A stretch of 64,000 nt of DNA, from contig NZ_CP072611.1 of assembly GCF_017815515.1 (NCBI RefSeq), forward strand, positions 2,294,001-2,358,000. Direction: 5' to 3'. Of the stretch, positions 40,034 through 49,018 are shown one piece after another. The translations under genes were made by a program, and so were the position numbers. The notes beneath the pieces were generated by a model. The model searched no databases, had not been told where the DNA came from, and saw nothing but the letters and a program-made list of their open reading frames with translations. The stretch comes from Aureimonas populi. GTDB lineage: Bacteria > Pseudomonadota > Alphaproteobacteria > Rhizobiales > Rhizobiaceae. The stretch's first letter is position 1, and each line of letters begins with the position of its first letter.

Positions 40034-40067
40034 AAAGCCGCCGTGGCCAGCTCCACGGCGGCTTTTT
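40034..40067 (+). terminator. Rho-independent terminator after porin 1
   Basis: AAAGCCGCCGTGG (40034-40046), a CCAGCT loop and CCACGGCGGCTTT (40053-40065) form a perfect 13-bp stem with following T. Confidence 0.92.
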
Positions 40068-40127
40068 CGTGCGTGCCCGCCTTTGCGAACGGCTCCGCCC
40101 AGCGCCGCGCAAGGTTAACGAACACGG

Positions 40128-40142
40128 TTAATCAACCCTTAA
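40128..40142 (+). promoter_or_regulatory. Perfect CtrA box (TTAA-N7-TTAA) upstream of porin 2
   Basis: TTAA (40128-40131), TCAACCC, TTAA (40139-40142) match the CtrA consensus exactly, 74 bp before the porin 2 ATG. A further TTAA at 40115-40118 lies 9 bases away, giving a small cluster of half-sites. Confidence 0.6.
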
Positions 40143-40215
40143 CTCTATGCCCCGCATAACCGGATTAAGGATGGCAGGCCGGCTTGGGCCGGGCAGAGAA
40201 GAGGCGTTTGGGGCG

Positions 40216-41025
40216 ATGAGAATCCGCAGGACCGTTCTTGCAACCTTGACGGTCGTCATGGCCGCGTCGACGGCGGCCAGCGCTGCCGACATGCCGGTCT
40301 ATGGCGGTATGCTGAGCTCGGCGCCGGAGCTGGTGCCGGTGGAGATCGGCACGGGCTGGTATCTGCGCGGCGACGTTTCCTACGATATCGAGCAGGATTA
40401 TGACGGCCGGGCCGGCCTCTACTCGCCCTTCGCCAGCGTGTCCACGGACTATGACGACCTGACGCTCGACGACGCGTTTTCCGGCGGTCTAGGCATCGGA
40501 TACCAGTTCACCGACTTCCTGCGCGGCGACATCACGGCCCGCTACGGCAAGTCGGATGTGAGCGCCTTCACGGATCTGAACGGGGCCTGCTTCTTCGGCG
40601 CGACCTGCGACCTTCGCGGCACCGCCGAGATGGAAACCTGGGACCTGATGGCGAACGCCTATGTGGATCTGGGCACCTTCGCCGGCTTCACCCCCTATAT
40701 CGGCGGGGGCCTGGGCGCCGTGAACGTCTCCTACCAGGATGCGAGCCTGGCTTATTGCGATACGGGCCTTGGCGGATGCGTGACCGATACGGTGGGCAGC
40801 GGCGAGGATTCCTGGCGTTTCGCCTATTCGCTGATGGCGGGCCTTGCCTACAATATCAACCGCAGCCTCGCCGTGGACATCGGATACCGCTATCTCAACG
40901 TGGACGGGGGTGACATGTACAATTTGGCGCTGGACGGCGATTTCGCCGGTTCGGGCCTGTCCTCGCAGGACGATGGATTCGACCGCCACAGCATCACGGC
41001 GGGCTTGCGCTACAAGCTCTGGTAG
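40216..41025 (+). CDS. Outer-membrane beta-barrel protein, Omp25/Omp31-like (copy 2)
   Basis: The ATG at 40216 gives 269 residues with a signal peptide (LATLTVVMAASTAASA, cleavage before ADMP). Alternating strands such as GWYLRGDVSYDI, GLGIGYQFTDFLRGD and VDIGYRYLNV fill the mature part, which ends in the barrel signal TAGLRYKLW. It is a paralog of the gene at 39205; both have a segment SGEDSWRFA and a central MANAYVDL. An upstream in-frame start at 40147 would precede the signal peptide. Confidence 0.85.
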   Translation: MRIRRTVLATLTVVMAASTAASAADMPVYGGMLSSAPELVPVEIGTGWYLRGDVSYDIEQDYDGRAGLYSPFASVSTDYDDLTLDDAFSGGLGIGYQFTDFLRGDITARYGKSDVSAFTDLNGACFFGATCDLRGTAEMETWDLMANAYVDLGTFAGFTPYIGGGLGAVNVSYQDASLAYCDTGLGGCVTDTVGSGEDSWRFAYSLMAGLAYNINRSLAVDIGYRYLNVDGGDMYNLALDGDFAGSGLSSQDDGFDRHSITAGLRYKLW

Positions 41026-41048
41026 GCCGCAGCGTCCGTGAGAAAGAG

Positions 41049-41083
41049 AGGCCGGAGAAGCGGAGCGCTTCGCCGGCCTTTTT
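41049..41083 (+). terminator. Rho-independent terminator after porin 2
   Basis: AGGCCGG (41049-41055) pairs with CCGGCCT (41073-41079), with an inner AGCG/CGCT helix in the loop, followed by TTTT. It also faces the convergent gene at 41104. Confidence 0.8.
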
Positions 41084-41103
41084 CGCGCGCGCCGGAGGCC
41101 GGC

Positions 41104-41616
41104 TCAGCGGCTGTCGCGCTTGCCCTGGGCATTCTTCACGAACTGCGAGACACGGCCCGCTTCCATGGGGCTGCCGATATCGTCGGCTCGCTCGTTCTCC
41201 ACCGGGTTCATGCCCGTGTCCTTGGTGCGCCCGGCCGAGGGCCGCTTGGCGGCGGGCGCCTGGCGCTTCAATGTCAGCGCGCGCCGGGCATGGGCCTGAA
41301 GCTGCGTCCTCGCCTCGCCCTTGCGGCGGCGCGTGCGCTCCTTGTTGGCACGCGAGACAGCTTCGGCCAGGATCCCGGCCTTCTCCCGCATTCCGGTGCT
41401 GGCGTTCTGGTCGATCCCGCCGCCGCCGCGCCTGGCCTCGCCGCGCCGCCGCCGTGCCATATCGTGGGCACGGTCCCGCCGTTCGCGTAAGCGGGAGATC
41501 AGCTGGTTGAGATCGGTGTCGCCGATCTCGGCCAGAGCCGGGCGGTGGGTCTGCTCCACCATCTCGAGCTCGTCCTTGTCCAGAACCCGCTGTTCGTCCT
41601 TCCTGCGCGTCGCCAT
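41104..41616 (-). CDS. Conserved basic hypothetical protein
   Basis: The ATG at 41616 has GGAGAG upstream and gives 170 residues. The protein is very basic and helical, with Arg/Lys-rich stretches (ARRRRGEARRGGGGIDQNAS, KERTRRRKGEARTQLQ) that suggest nucleic-acid binding or disorder. It has no signal peptide or membrane segment. I do not recognise a family. It is convergent with porin 2 and divergent from serC; the two share about 160 bp that also hold the serC leader. The frame stays open into serC on the antisense strand; that extension is not coding. Confidence 0.75.
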   Translation of the reverse strand: MATRRKDEQRVLDKDELEMVEQTHRPALAEIGDTDLNQLISRLRERRDRAHDMARRRRGEARRGGGGIDQNASTGMREKAGILAEAVSRANKERTRRRKGEARTQLQAHARRALTLKRQAPAAKRPSAGRTKDTGMNPVENERADDIGSPMEAGRVSQFVKNAQGKRDSR

Positions 41617-41689
41617 TCTCTCTCCTTTCGAAATCCACTGTGAAGGAATCCAACTCGTCATTCGCGGGCAGGGTTCCGTTCGAACGTGC

Positions 41690-41778
41690 TTGACGGGGCT
41701 GGCGGAGAGGCATAGAGGCGACGGCGGGACACCTCTCCCCAACGAGAGGCTTCTATCTGAAAGGGTAGCTATCAGATG
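41690..41778 (+). promoter_or_regulatory. serC leader: structured 5' UTR (serC RNA motif type)
   Basis: Upstream of serC lie a hairpin (CCTCTC 41732-41737 with GAGAGG 41744-41749), an outer pairing of ATAGAGGC (41712-41719) with GCTTCTAT (41749-41756), and a second hairpin (ATCTGA 41755-41760 with TCAGAT 41772-41777) that encloses the SD-like AAGGG and the start codon. TTGACG (41690-41695) may be the -35. The second hairpin overlaps the outer helix, so the two are mutually exclusive. Rfam describes a 'serC' motif in alphaproteobacteria upstream of serC; assignment is from context, not a search. Confidence 0.65.
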
Positions 41779-42951
41779 GCGAACATCACCACGCCGGCAT
41801 TGCGTCCGGCCGATCCCCGTTTCTCTTCCGGCCCTTGTGCCAAGCGTCCCGGCTGGACGCTGGACGCGCTCTCCGACGCCCCGCTCGGGCGCTCGCACCG
41901 CGCCAAGATCGGCAAGGCCAAGCTTCTCCAGGCGATCGAGGACACGCGCGAGGTTCTGCGCGTTCCGGCCGACTATCGCATCGGCATCGTGCCCGCTTCC
42001 GATACGGGCGCGGTGGAGATGGCCATGTGGTCGCTGCTCGGCGAGCGCGGCGTCGATCTCCTGGCCTGGGAAAGCTTCGGCGCCGGCTGGGTGACGGATG
42101 CGGTCAAGCAGCTCAAGCTTGCCGACGCGCGCGTCCTTGAGGCCGGCTACGGCGAGATCGTGGATTTCGCGAATGTCGATTTCGACCGCGACGTCGTCTT
42201 CACCTGGAACGGCACCACCTCCGGCGTGCGCGTGCCGAACGGCGAGGCCATTCCCGCCGACCGCGCCGGCCTGACGATCTGCGACGCCACCTCGGCGGCA
42301 TTCGCCCAGGACCTGCCGTGGGACAAGCTCGATGTCGTCACCTTCTCCTGGCAGAAGGTGCTGGGCGGGGAGGCGGCGCACGGCATGTTGATCCTCTCGC
42401 CCCGCGCTGTCGAGCGGCTCGAAAGCTACAAGCCGGCCTGGCCGCTGCCCAAGATCTTCCGCCTCACCAAGGGCGGCAAGCTCATCGAGGGTATCTTCAA
42501 GGGCGAGACCATCAACACGCCCTCCATGCTGTGCGTGGAGGATTATCTCGATGCGCTGCAATGGGCGCGCTCGCTGGGCGGGCTGGACGGGCTGAAGGCG
42601 CGCGCGGACGCGAACCTGGCGGCGATCGAGCGCTTCGTGGAGGCGAACGACTGGATCGGCTTCCTGGCGAAGACGCCCGAGACGCGCTCCAACACGTCGG
42701 TCTGCCTCACCTTCACCGACCCCGCGATTACCGGCCTTTCCGCCGATGATCAGGCGGCCTTCGCCAAGGGCGTGGCCTCGGCGCTGGAGAAGGAGGGCGT
42801 CGCCCTCGATATCGGCGCCTATCGCGATGCCCCTCCGGGCCTGCGCATCTGGGCCGGCGCGACGGTGGAGACCGCCGACATCGAGGCACTGATGCCCTGG
42901 CTGGCCTATGCCTACGAGGCGCAAAAGGCTTCGCTGAAGCAGGCGGCCTGA
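41776..42951 (+). CDS. serC: Phosphoserine aminotransferase
   Basis: A 391-residue PLP enzyme that makes 3-phosphoserine from 3-phosphohydroxypyruvate and glutamate. It starts [20 protein letters not shown], typical of the alphaproteobacterial type. The Schiff-base lysine lies in [19 protein letters not shown], and [14 protein letters not shown] and [13 protein letters not shown] contribute to cofactor binding. serA follows 206 bp later, so serine synthesis is grouped, with an intergenic repeat between them. Confidence 0.96.
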   Translation: MANITTPALRPADPRFSSGPCAKRPGWTLDALSDAPLGRSHRAKIGKAKLLQAIEDTREVLRVPADYRIGIVPASDTGAVEMAMWSLLGERGVDLLAWESFGAGWVTDAVKQLKLADARVLEAGYGEIVDFANVDFDRDVVFTWNGTTSGVRVPNGEAIPADRAGLTICDATSAAFAQDLPWDKLDVVTFSWQKVLGGEAAHGMLILSPRAVERLESYKPAWPLPKIFRLTKGGKLIEGIFKGETINTPSMLCVEDYLDALQWARSLGGLDGLKARADANLAAIERFVEANDWIGFLAKTPETRSNTSVCLTFTDPAITGLSADDQAAFAKGVASALEKEGVALDIGAYRDAPPGLRIWAGATVETADIEALMPWLAYAYEAQKASLKQAA

Positions 42952-42983
42952 AGACCGGCGTCACTCCCGCCTTTCCGTAAAGC

Positions 42984-43092
42984 GTCATCCCGGCCTCGAG
43001 CCGGGATGCATCCCAGATCGTCGAAACCGCCTTGCCGTCACCGGATCCGATGCGGCCATGCCTTGGGGCATGGTTCCCGCATGGAGGATGAC
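42984..43092. repeat. Palindromic intergenic element between serC and serA
   Basis: The element is bounded by GTCATCC (42984-42990) and its inverse GGATGAC (43086-43092). Inside are a perfect hairpin CATCCCGGC/GCCGGGATG (42986-42994 / 43000-43008) and a second, CCATGCC/GGCATGG (43056-43062 / 43067-43073). Extragenic repeats starting GTCATCCCGG are widespread in Hyphomicrobiales genomes. This is the only copy seen in the window. It may form a stable RNA in the serC-serA transcript. Confidence 0.65.
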
Positions 43093-43157
43093 GAGGCATC
43101 GAGGTTTCACCAGGGCCGTCCGTCCGGCGACGGCCGACACCAGTTCAGGATTTTCCC

Positions 43158-44750
43158 ATGGCACCCCGCGTTCTCGTTTCCGACAAGCTTTCCAAGACCG
43201 CCGTCCAGATCTTCAAGGATCGCGGCGTCGAGGTGGATTATCTGCCCGACCTCGGCAAGGACAAGGAAAAGCTCCTCGAAGTCATCGGTCAGTATGATGG
43301 CCTTGCCATCCGCTCGGCGACGAAAGTGACCGAGAAGGTCATCGCCGCCGCGACCAATCTCAAGGTCGTCGGCCGCGCCGGCATCGGGGTCGATAATGTC
43401 GATATCCCGGCGGCGAGCCGCAAGGGCATCATCGTGATGAACACGCCCTTCGGCAATTCCATCACCACGGCCGAGCACGCCATCGCGCTGATGTTCGCGG
43501 TGGCGCGCCAGCTTCCGGCCGCCGATGTCTCGACCCATGCCGGCAAGTGGGAGAAGAACCGCTTCATGGGCGTGGAGATCACCGGCAAGACGCTCGGGAT
43601 CATCGGTTGCGGCAATATCGGCTCGATCGTTGCCACGCGCGGCGTGGGCCTGAAGATGAAGGTCGTCGGCTTCGATCCCTTCCTCTCGCCCGAGCGCGCC
43701 AAGGAGCTCGGCATCGAGAAGGTGGAACTGGCGGATCTGTTCAAGCGGGCGGACTTCATCACCCTGCATACGCCGCTGACCGACAAGACCCGGGGCATCA
43801 TCGACGCGGCCGCCATCGCCACGATGAAGGACGGCGTCCGCATCATCAATTGCGCGCGCGGCGGCCTGGTGGTCGAAAAGGATCTGGCCGAGGCGATCAA
43901 GGCCGGGAAGGTGGCCGGAGCGGGCATCGACGTGTTCGAGGCGGAGCCCGCCACCGATTCTCCGCTCTTCGGGCTGGAGAACGTGGTGTGCACGCCGCAT
44001 CTGGGCGCCTCCACCTCCGAGGCGCAGGAGAATGTCGCGCTCCAGGTGGCCGAGCAGATGTCGGCCTATCTCATCGAGGGAGCGGTTTCCAACGCGCTCA
44101 ACATGCCGTCGATCTCGGCCGAGGAGGCGCCCATTCTCACGCCCTTCGTCAAGCTGGCAGAGGTGCTGGGGGCCTTCGCCGGGCAACTGACGGAAGACCC
44201 CATCACGGAGGTCGAGATCCTGTTCGATGGCCAGCCGGCGGGGATGAACACCCGCGCGCTCGTCGCCGCCGCTCTCTCCGGCCTGCTCAAGCCGCAGATG
44301 CAGAGCGTCAACATGGTTTCCGCGCCTTTGATGGCCAAGGAGCGCGGCATCCAGGTTTCCGAGGTGCGGCGCGACAAGTCGGGCGTCTTCGACGGCTATA
44401 TCCGCGTCACCATCAAGACTGCCGCCATGGAACGCTCGGTGGCCGGCACCTGCTTCTCTGACGGGAAGCCGCGCTTCATCCAGATCAAGGGCATCAACAT
44501 GGAGGCCGATGTCGGCCGCTACATGCTCTACACCACCAACAAGGACGTGCCCGGCGTCATAGGCGAAATCGGCATGGCCTTCGGCAAGGCGGGAATCAAC
44601 ATCGCCAACTTCCATCTGGGCCGCGACGAGGAGGGCGGAAACGCCATCGCGCTCCTCTATCTGGACGAGCCGCTGACGCCGGCTTTCATCAAGGAGGTGG
44701 AGAGCTTGAACGCCATCGGCCAGGCCAAGCTCCTCGAATTCGACATCTAG
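43158..44750 (+). CDS. serA: D-3-phosphoglycerate dehydrogenase
   Basis: The 530-residue protein is the long form with a C-terminal extension. The NAD-binding motif is TLGIIGCGNIGSIVATRG near residue 147, with the catalytic segments RAGIGVDNVDIPAASRKG and LHTPLTDKTRG, and the catalytic His in VCTPHLGASTSEAQENVALQ. A C-terminal ACT domain (YTTNKDVPGVIGEIG) suggests serine feedback inhibition. It carries out the first step of serine synthesis, preceding SerC. A strong bidirectional terminator follows. Confidence 0.97.
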   Translation: MAPRVLVSDKLSKTAVQIFKDRGVEVDYLPDLGKDKEKLLEVIGQYDGLAIRSATKVTEKVIAAATNLKVVGRAGIGVDNVDIPAASRKGIIVMNTPFGNSITTAEHAIALMFAVARQLPAADVSTHAGKWEKNRFMGVEITGKTLGIIGCGNIGSIVATRGVGLKMKVVGFDPFLSPERAKELGIEKVELADLFKRADFITLHTPLTDKTRGIIDAAAIATMKDGVRIINCARGGLVVEKDLAEAIKAGKVAGAGIDVFEAEPATDSPLFGLENVVCTPHLGASTSEAQENVALQVAEQMSAYLIEGAVSNALNMPSISAEEAPILTPFVKLAEVLGAFAGQLTEDPITEVEILFDGQPAGMNTRALVAAALSGLLKPQMQSVNMVSAPLMAKERGIQVSEVRRDKSGVFDGYIRVTIKTAAMERSVAGTCFSDGKPRFIQIKGINMEADVGRYMLYTTNKDVPGVIGEIGMAFGKAGINIANFHLGRDEEGGNAIALLYLDEPLTPAFIKEVESLNAIGQAKLLEFDI

Positions 44751-44776
44751 GGCTCCGGCTTACAGCTGACTTGGAA

Positions 44777-44807
44777 ACGAAGGGCGCTTCTTGGGAGCGC
44801 CCTTCGT
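44777..44807. terminator. Bidirectional terminator between serA and EamA gene
   Basis: ACGAAGGGCGC (44777-44787) and GCGCCCTTCGT (44797-44807) form a perfect 11-bp stem with a 9-nt loop. The right arm reaches the last base of the convergent gene's stop codon. Confidence 0.8.
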
Positions 44808-45712
44808 CATTTGGCGGGCCGCCACGCCGCCCGGCCCGCGCGCTCGGCCAGCATGATGCCGCCGATCACCAGCGCCAGCGCGATGAAATGATAGGGCAGC
44901 AGCGCCTCTCCCAAAATCGCCACCGCCATGACGGCGCCGGTGATGGGGACGAGGTTGACGAAGAGATTGGCCCGGTTGGCGCCGATCAGTTCCACGCCGC
45001 GAATGTAGAAGACCTGGGCGGCGATGGAGGGCAGGATGGCAGTGAACAGCGCGATGGCCCATCCCGTGGCGTCCGGCGCCACGAAGCGACCTGTGGCTGT
45101 CTCCCACAGAAGCAGGGGGATCGCGGCCGCGAAGGCCGAGGCGCACAGGACGAAGATCAGGCTTATCCAGTGCAGGGGCGGCTTCAGCCGCAGAGCCACC
45201 GTGTAGCCGCCGTAGAGCAGCACCGCCCCCAGCATCATCGCGTCGCCGATATTGAGATCGAGCGTCAGGAGGGCCGTGGGGTCGCCCCGTGCGGCGGCGA
45301 GAAGCACGCCCGCCGCCGTGAGGGTGAAGCCCAGGACCTGCATCGGCAGAACCTTGACCTTGTAGAACAGGAACATGCCCAGGAACACGACGAGCGGCAT
45401 GGCGGACTGCACGATCATTGCCTGGACGGCCGTGGTGTGGAGGAGCGCGGTGTAGAGAATGGCGTTGAACAGCGCCATCCCGCAGGTGCCCATCGTGAAG
45501 AGGAAGGGCAGGCGGGAGATGATCACCTGGCGGTCGGCGCGCAGCTTGTGCCAGGCGAAGGGCAGGAGAAGAAGCGTCGCCATGCCCCAGCGCAGGACGT
45601 TCAGCATCATGGGCGAGACGTGGCCGACGGCGAGCTTGCCCCCCACCGCATTCGCGCCCCAGAAAATGGCGGCCAGGACGAGGAACAGGTATGGGTGGGC
45701 GATGAGGCGCAT
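44807..45712 (-). CDS. EamA/DMT-family transporter
   Basis: The ATG at 45712 (MRLIAHPYLFLVLAAIFWG) gives 301 residues in ten TM segments with two EamA repeats: FWGANAVGGKLAV opens repeat one, and VPITGAVMAVAILGEAL closes repeat two. EamA permeases export metabolites or amino acids; the substrate is unknown. Upstream in-frame sequence to 46024 does not look like coding sequence. It is divergent from purA with about 187 bp between starts. Confidence 0.88.
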   Translation of the reverse strand: MRLIAHPYLFLVLAAIFWGANAVGGKLAVGHVSPMMLNVLRWGMATLLLLPFAWHKLRADRQVIISRLPFLFTMGTCGMALFNAILYTALLHTTAVQAMIVQSAMPLVVFLGMFLFYKVKVLPMQVLGFTLTAAGVLLAAARGDPTALLTLDLNIGDAMMLGAVLLYGGYTVALRLKPPLHWISLIFVLCASAFAAAIPLLLWETATGRFVAPDATGWAIALFTAILPSIAAQVFYIRGVELIGANRANLFVNLVPITGAVMAVAILGEALLPYHFIALALVIGGIMLAERAGRAAWRPAK

Positions 45713-45899
45713 GATCGGGCATCCATAGGCTGGCGCCCGAGCGCGCCGCAAGAGCGGTCTGCGTGCTGGGGAGCAGTCGCAAAAAGCGTATCGCGGCCCT
45801 CGCATCGCGGGTGCCGTTTGGCTATGGTCCGGCCGTTTTGCAAAGAGGGGTGAAAAGCCCGCCGGCATGGAAAGCGCATCCCGCTTCCAAGGAGAGTGA

Positions 45900-47192
<1,293 letters not shown>

Positions 47193-47330
47193 ACGCGGAG
47201 AATGCCGCTGGTCGGTCGAGATGACGCCCCAAAGAGCGCGCAGGGTGGCGGGCGAAAGCTTGCGGCCAGCCGGCCGCGCTATAGGGGGCGCTCCCACGCC
47301 GATGCGGTCACCTTATGAGCAGGGCATGAC

Positions 47331-48941
47331 ATGGCGGATTTGAGCGCCGTTCTGAAGAAGACGATCGACGCGCTGCCCTCGGCCAGCCCGCAGCTTCGGG
47401 CCAAGGTCTACGAGAAGGCGCGCGCCGCGATCGCTCGCCAAATCGCCAGCGCTGACCCGCCGCTGCCGCAGACGATGGTGGAGGCGCGCCAGCGCGCCCT
47501 CGAGGAAGCGATCGCCGCGACGGAAGCGCATTACGCGGCGGGCGAGGGCGGGCCGGTGCCGGCCGCCCCTGTCGCCGAGGCGCCGCGCCAGCCATCGCCG
47601 CCGCCACCGGCTCCCCGTGCGCCGGCCGCCGCGCCACCGCCACCGCCGCGCCGCCCCGAACCGACCCCGCCCCCTCCCGCGCGCCCCGTGCCCGACGAGG
47701 ACGAGGCGCGCCCCGCGGTGATCTCGCAGGCGGAGCATCGCGCCCCGGTGGCCCCGCCCGCGCGCGAGGAGCCGCTGCGCTCCACCCCGCCGGCGGCCGG
47801 CGAGCCGCGCCGGGTGCCGCCGCCTCAGGCGCCTATCGCGCCGAAGAGGGAAGCGAGCCCGCTTGCGCCGCCCGAGCCCATCCGTGAGACGGAGCCGAGC
47901 GAAGGCTCGCTGGTCGACGATATTCCGGAGGCCGATCTCGCCGCGCCCGCTTATGCGCGCCGCCGCGCGAAGGGCGCGCGCAAGCCGCTGTATACGAGCC
48001 TTGCCGCGCTTCTCTTCATCGGCGGGCTGGGAGCGGCCGGCTATTTCTACAGCGACGAGATCGCTGGCGCGCTGAGCGGCAGAGAGCCGGAAGTCGCATC
48101 CTTGCCGGCCGAGGAACCCACGGCCGAACCGGGCGCGCAGCCGCCTGCGGAAGAGGGGGAGGCGACCGAGCCCGACGCCGCCGGGACCGCGCCCGATCCC
48201 TCCAGCCGCCAGTTCACCCAGCGGCTTCTGCCCGATGGGTCCGAAACGGATGAAGGGCCGGCCCAGAGCACCGCCAACGTGTTCGACGAGGGCACCGACG
48301 TCGCCGCCGCCTCACCCATCCTCACGCCTGAGCCGCCGGCCGCCGAATCGGTTTCCCCGCCGGCGGCGGACGCTGCCGGGGAGGATGGCGTGCCGGTGGG
48401 CCAGCGCGCGGTGTTCTACGAGGAGCGCTCCGCCAGCCAGCCGGGTTCGCAGCATGTCGGCAATGTCGTCTGGAGCATCGTCAACGAGCCGCCGGCGGCC
48501 GGCCAGCCGCCCGAGCCGGCGGTGAGGGCGCAGGCCGATATCACCGAAACAGGCCTGCGCCTGACCATGACGATCCGCCGGAACGCCGACGCCACGCTGC
48601 CGGCGAGTCATGTGATCGAGCTTCTGTTCGACACCCCGGCGGACTTCGCGGGCGGGGCGGTCGAGAACGTCCAGCGCCTGGCGCTGAAGCCGACCGAGCA
48701 GGCACGCGGCGAGCCCCTCATCGGCGTGGCCGGCAAGATTTCGGACGACTTCTTCATCATCGCGCTGAACGATCTCCAGCAGGCGGTCGACAACAATTTG
48801 AGCCTGATGGCCAACGAGCAGTGGATCGATATCCCGCTGGCTTACACCAGTGGCCAGCGCGCTCTCATGTCCCTTGAAAAAGGGATACCGGGAGAGCGCG
48901 TCTTCCGCGAGGCGCTGGACGCCTGGGCTACCAGAAGTTGA
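47331..48941 (+). CDS. One-TM conserved hypothetical protein, Pro/Ala-rich, between purA and rpoH
   Basis: The 536 residues comprise a helical N-terminal segment (about 1-65), a Pro/Ala-rich disordered region (about 66-200), one TM helix near 218-240 (SLAALLFIGGLGAAGYFY), a second acidic, Pro/Ala-rich linker, and a soluble periplasmic domain (about 350-536; for example GNVVWSIVNEPPA and LTMTIRRNADATLPASHVIE). Rhizobial relatives have occasionally been labelled CheA-like, but no histidine-kinase motif is visible here. The function is unknown. It is convergent with rpoH and shares a bidirectional terminator with it. Confidence 0.75.
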   Translation: MADLSAVLKKTIDALPSASPQLRAKVYEKARAAIARQIASADPPLPQTMVEARQRALEEAIAATEAHYAAGEGGPVPAAPVAEAPRQPSPPPPAPRAPAAAPPPPPRRPEPTPPPPARPVPDEDEARPAVISQAEHRAPVAPPAREEPLRSTPPAAGEPRRVPPPQAPIAPKREASPLAPPEPIRETEPSEGSLVDDIPEADLAAPAYARRRAKGARKPLYTSLAALLFIGGLGAAGYFYSDEIAGALSGREPEVASLPAEEPTAEPGAQPPAEEGEATEPDAAGTAPDPSSRQFTQRLLPDGSETDEGPAQSTANVFDEGTDVAAASPILTPEPPAAESVSPPAADAAGEDGVPVGQRAVFYEERSASQPGSQHVGNVVWSIVNEPPAAGQPPEPAVRAQADITETGLRLTMTIRRNADATLPASHVIELLFDTPADFAGGAVENVQRLALKPTEQARGEPLIGVAGKISDDFFIIALNDLQQAVDNNLSLMANEQWIDIPLAYTSGQRALMSLEKGIPGERVFREALDAWATRS

Positions 48942-48966
48942 GAGCCGGCTTTTCCGACCGGGCATG

Positions 48967-48999
48967 AAAAAGCCGGCCTCCATTTGGGGCCGGCTTTTT
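48967..48999. terminator. Bidirectional terminator before rpoH stop
   Basis: AAAAAGCCGGCC (48967-48978) and GGCCGGCTTTTT (48988-48999) form a perfect 12-bp stem with T tracts on both strands. It serves the hypothetical gene and rpoH. Confidence 0.92.
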
Positions 49000-49018
49000 C
49001 GTCTTCCGGTTTTCGGCG

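Noticed and set aside
40115..40131. TTAA-N9-TTAA as a second CtrA box before porin 2
   Set aside because: Spacing is nine bases, not seven, so it does not fit the consensus; it is mentioned only as an extra half-site.
41617..42924. Upstream continuation of the basic hypothetical protein into serC antisense
   Set aside because: The true start at 41616 has a strong GGAGAG; the rest is antisense to serC.
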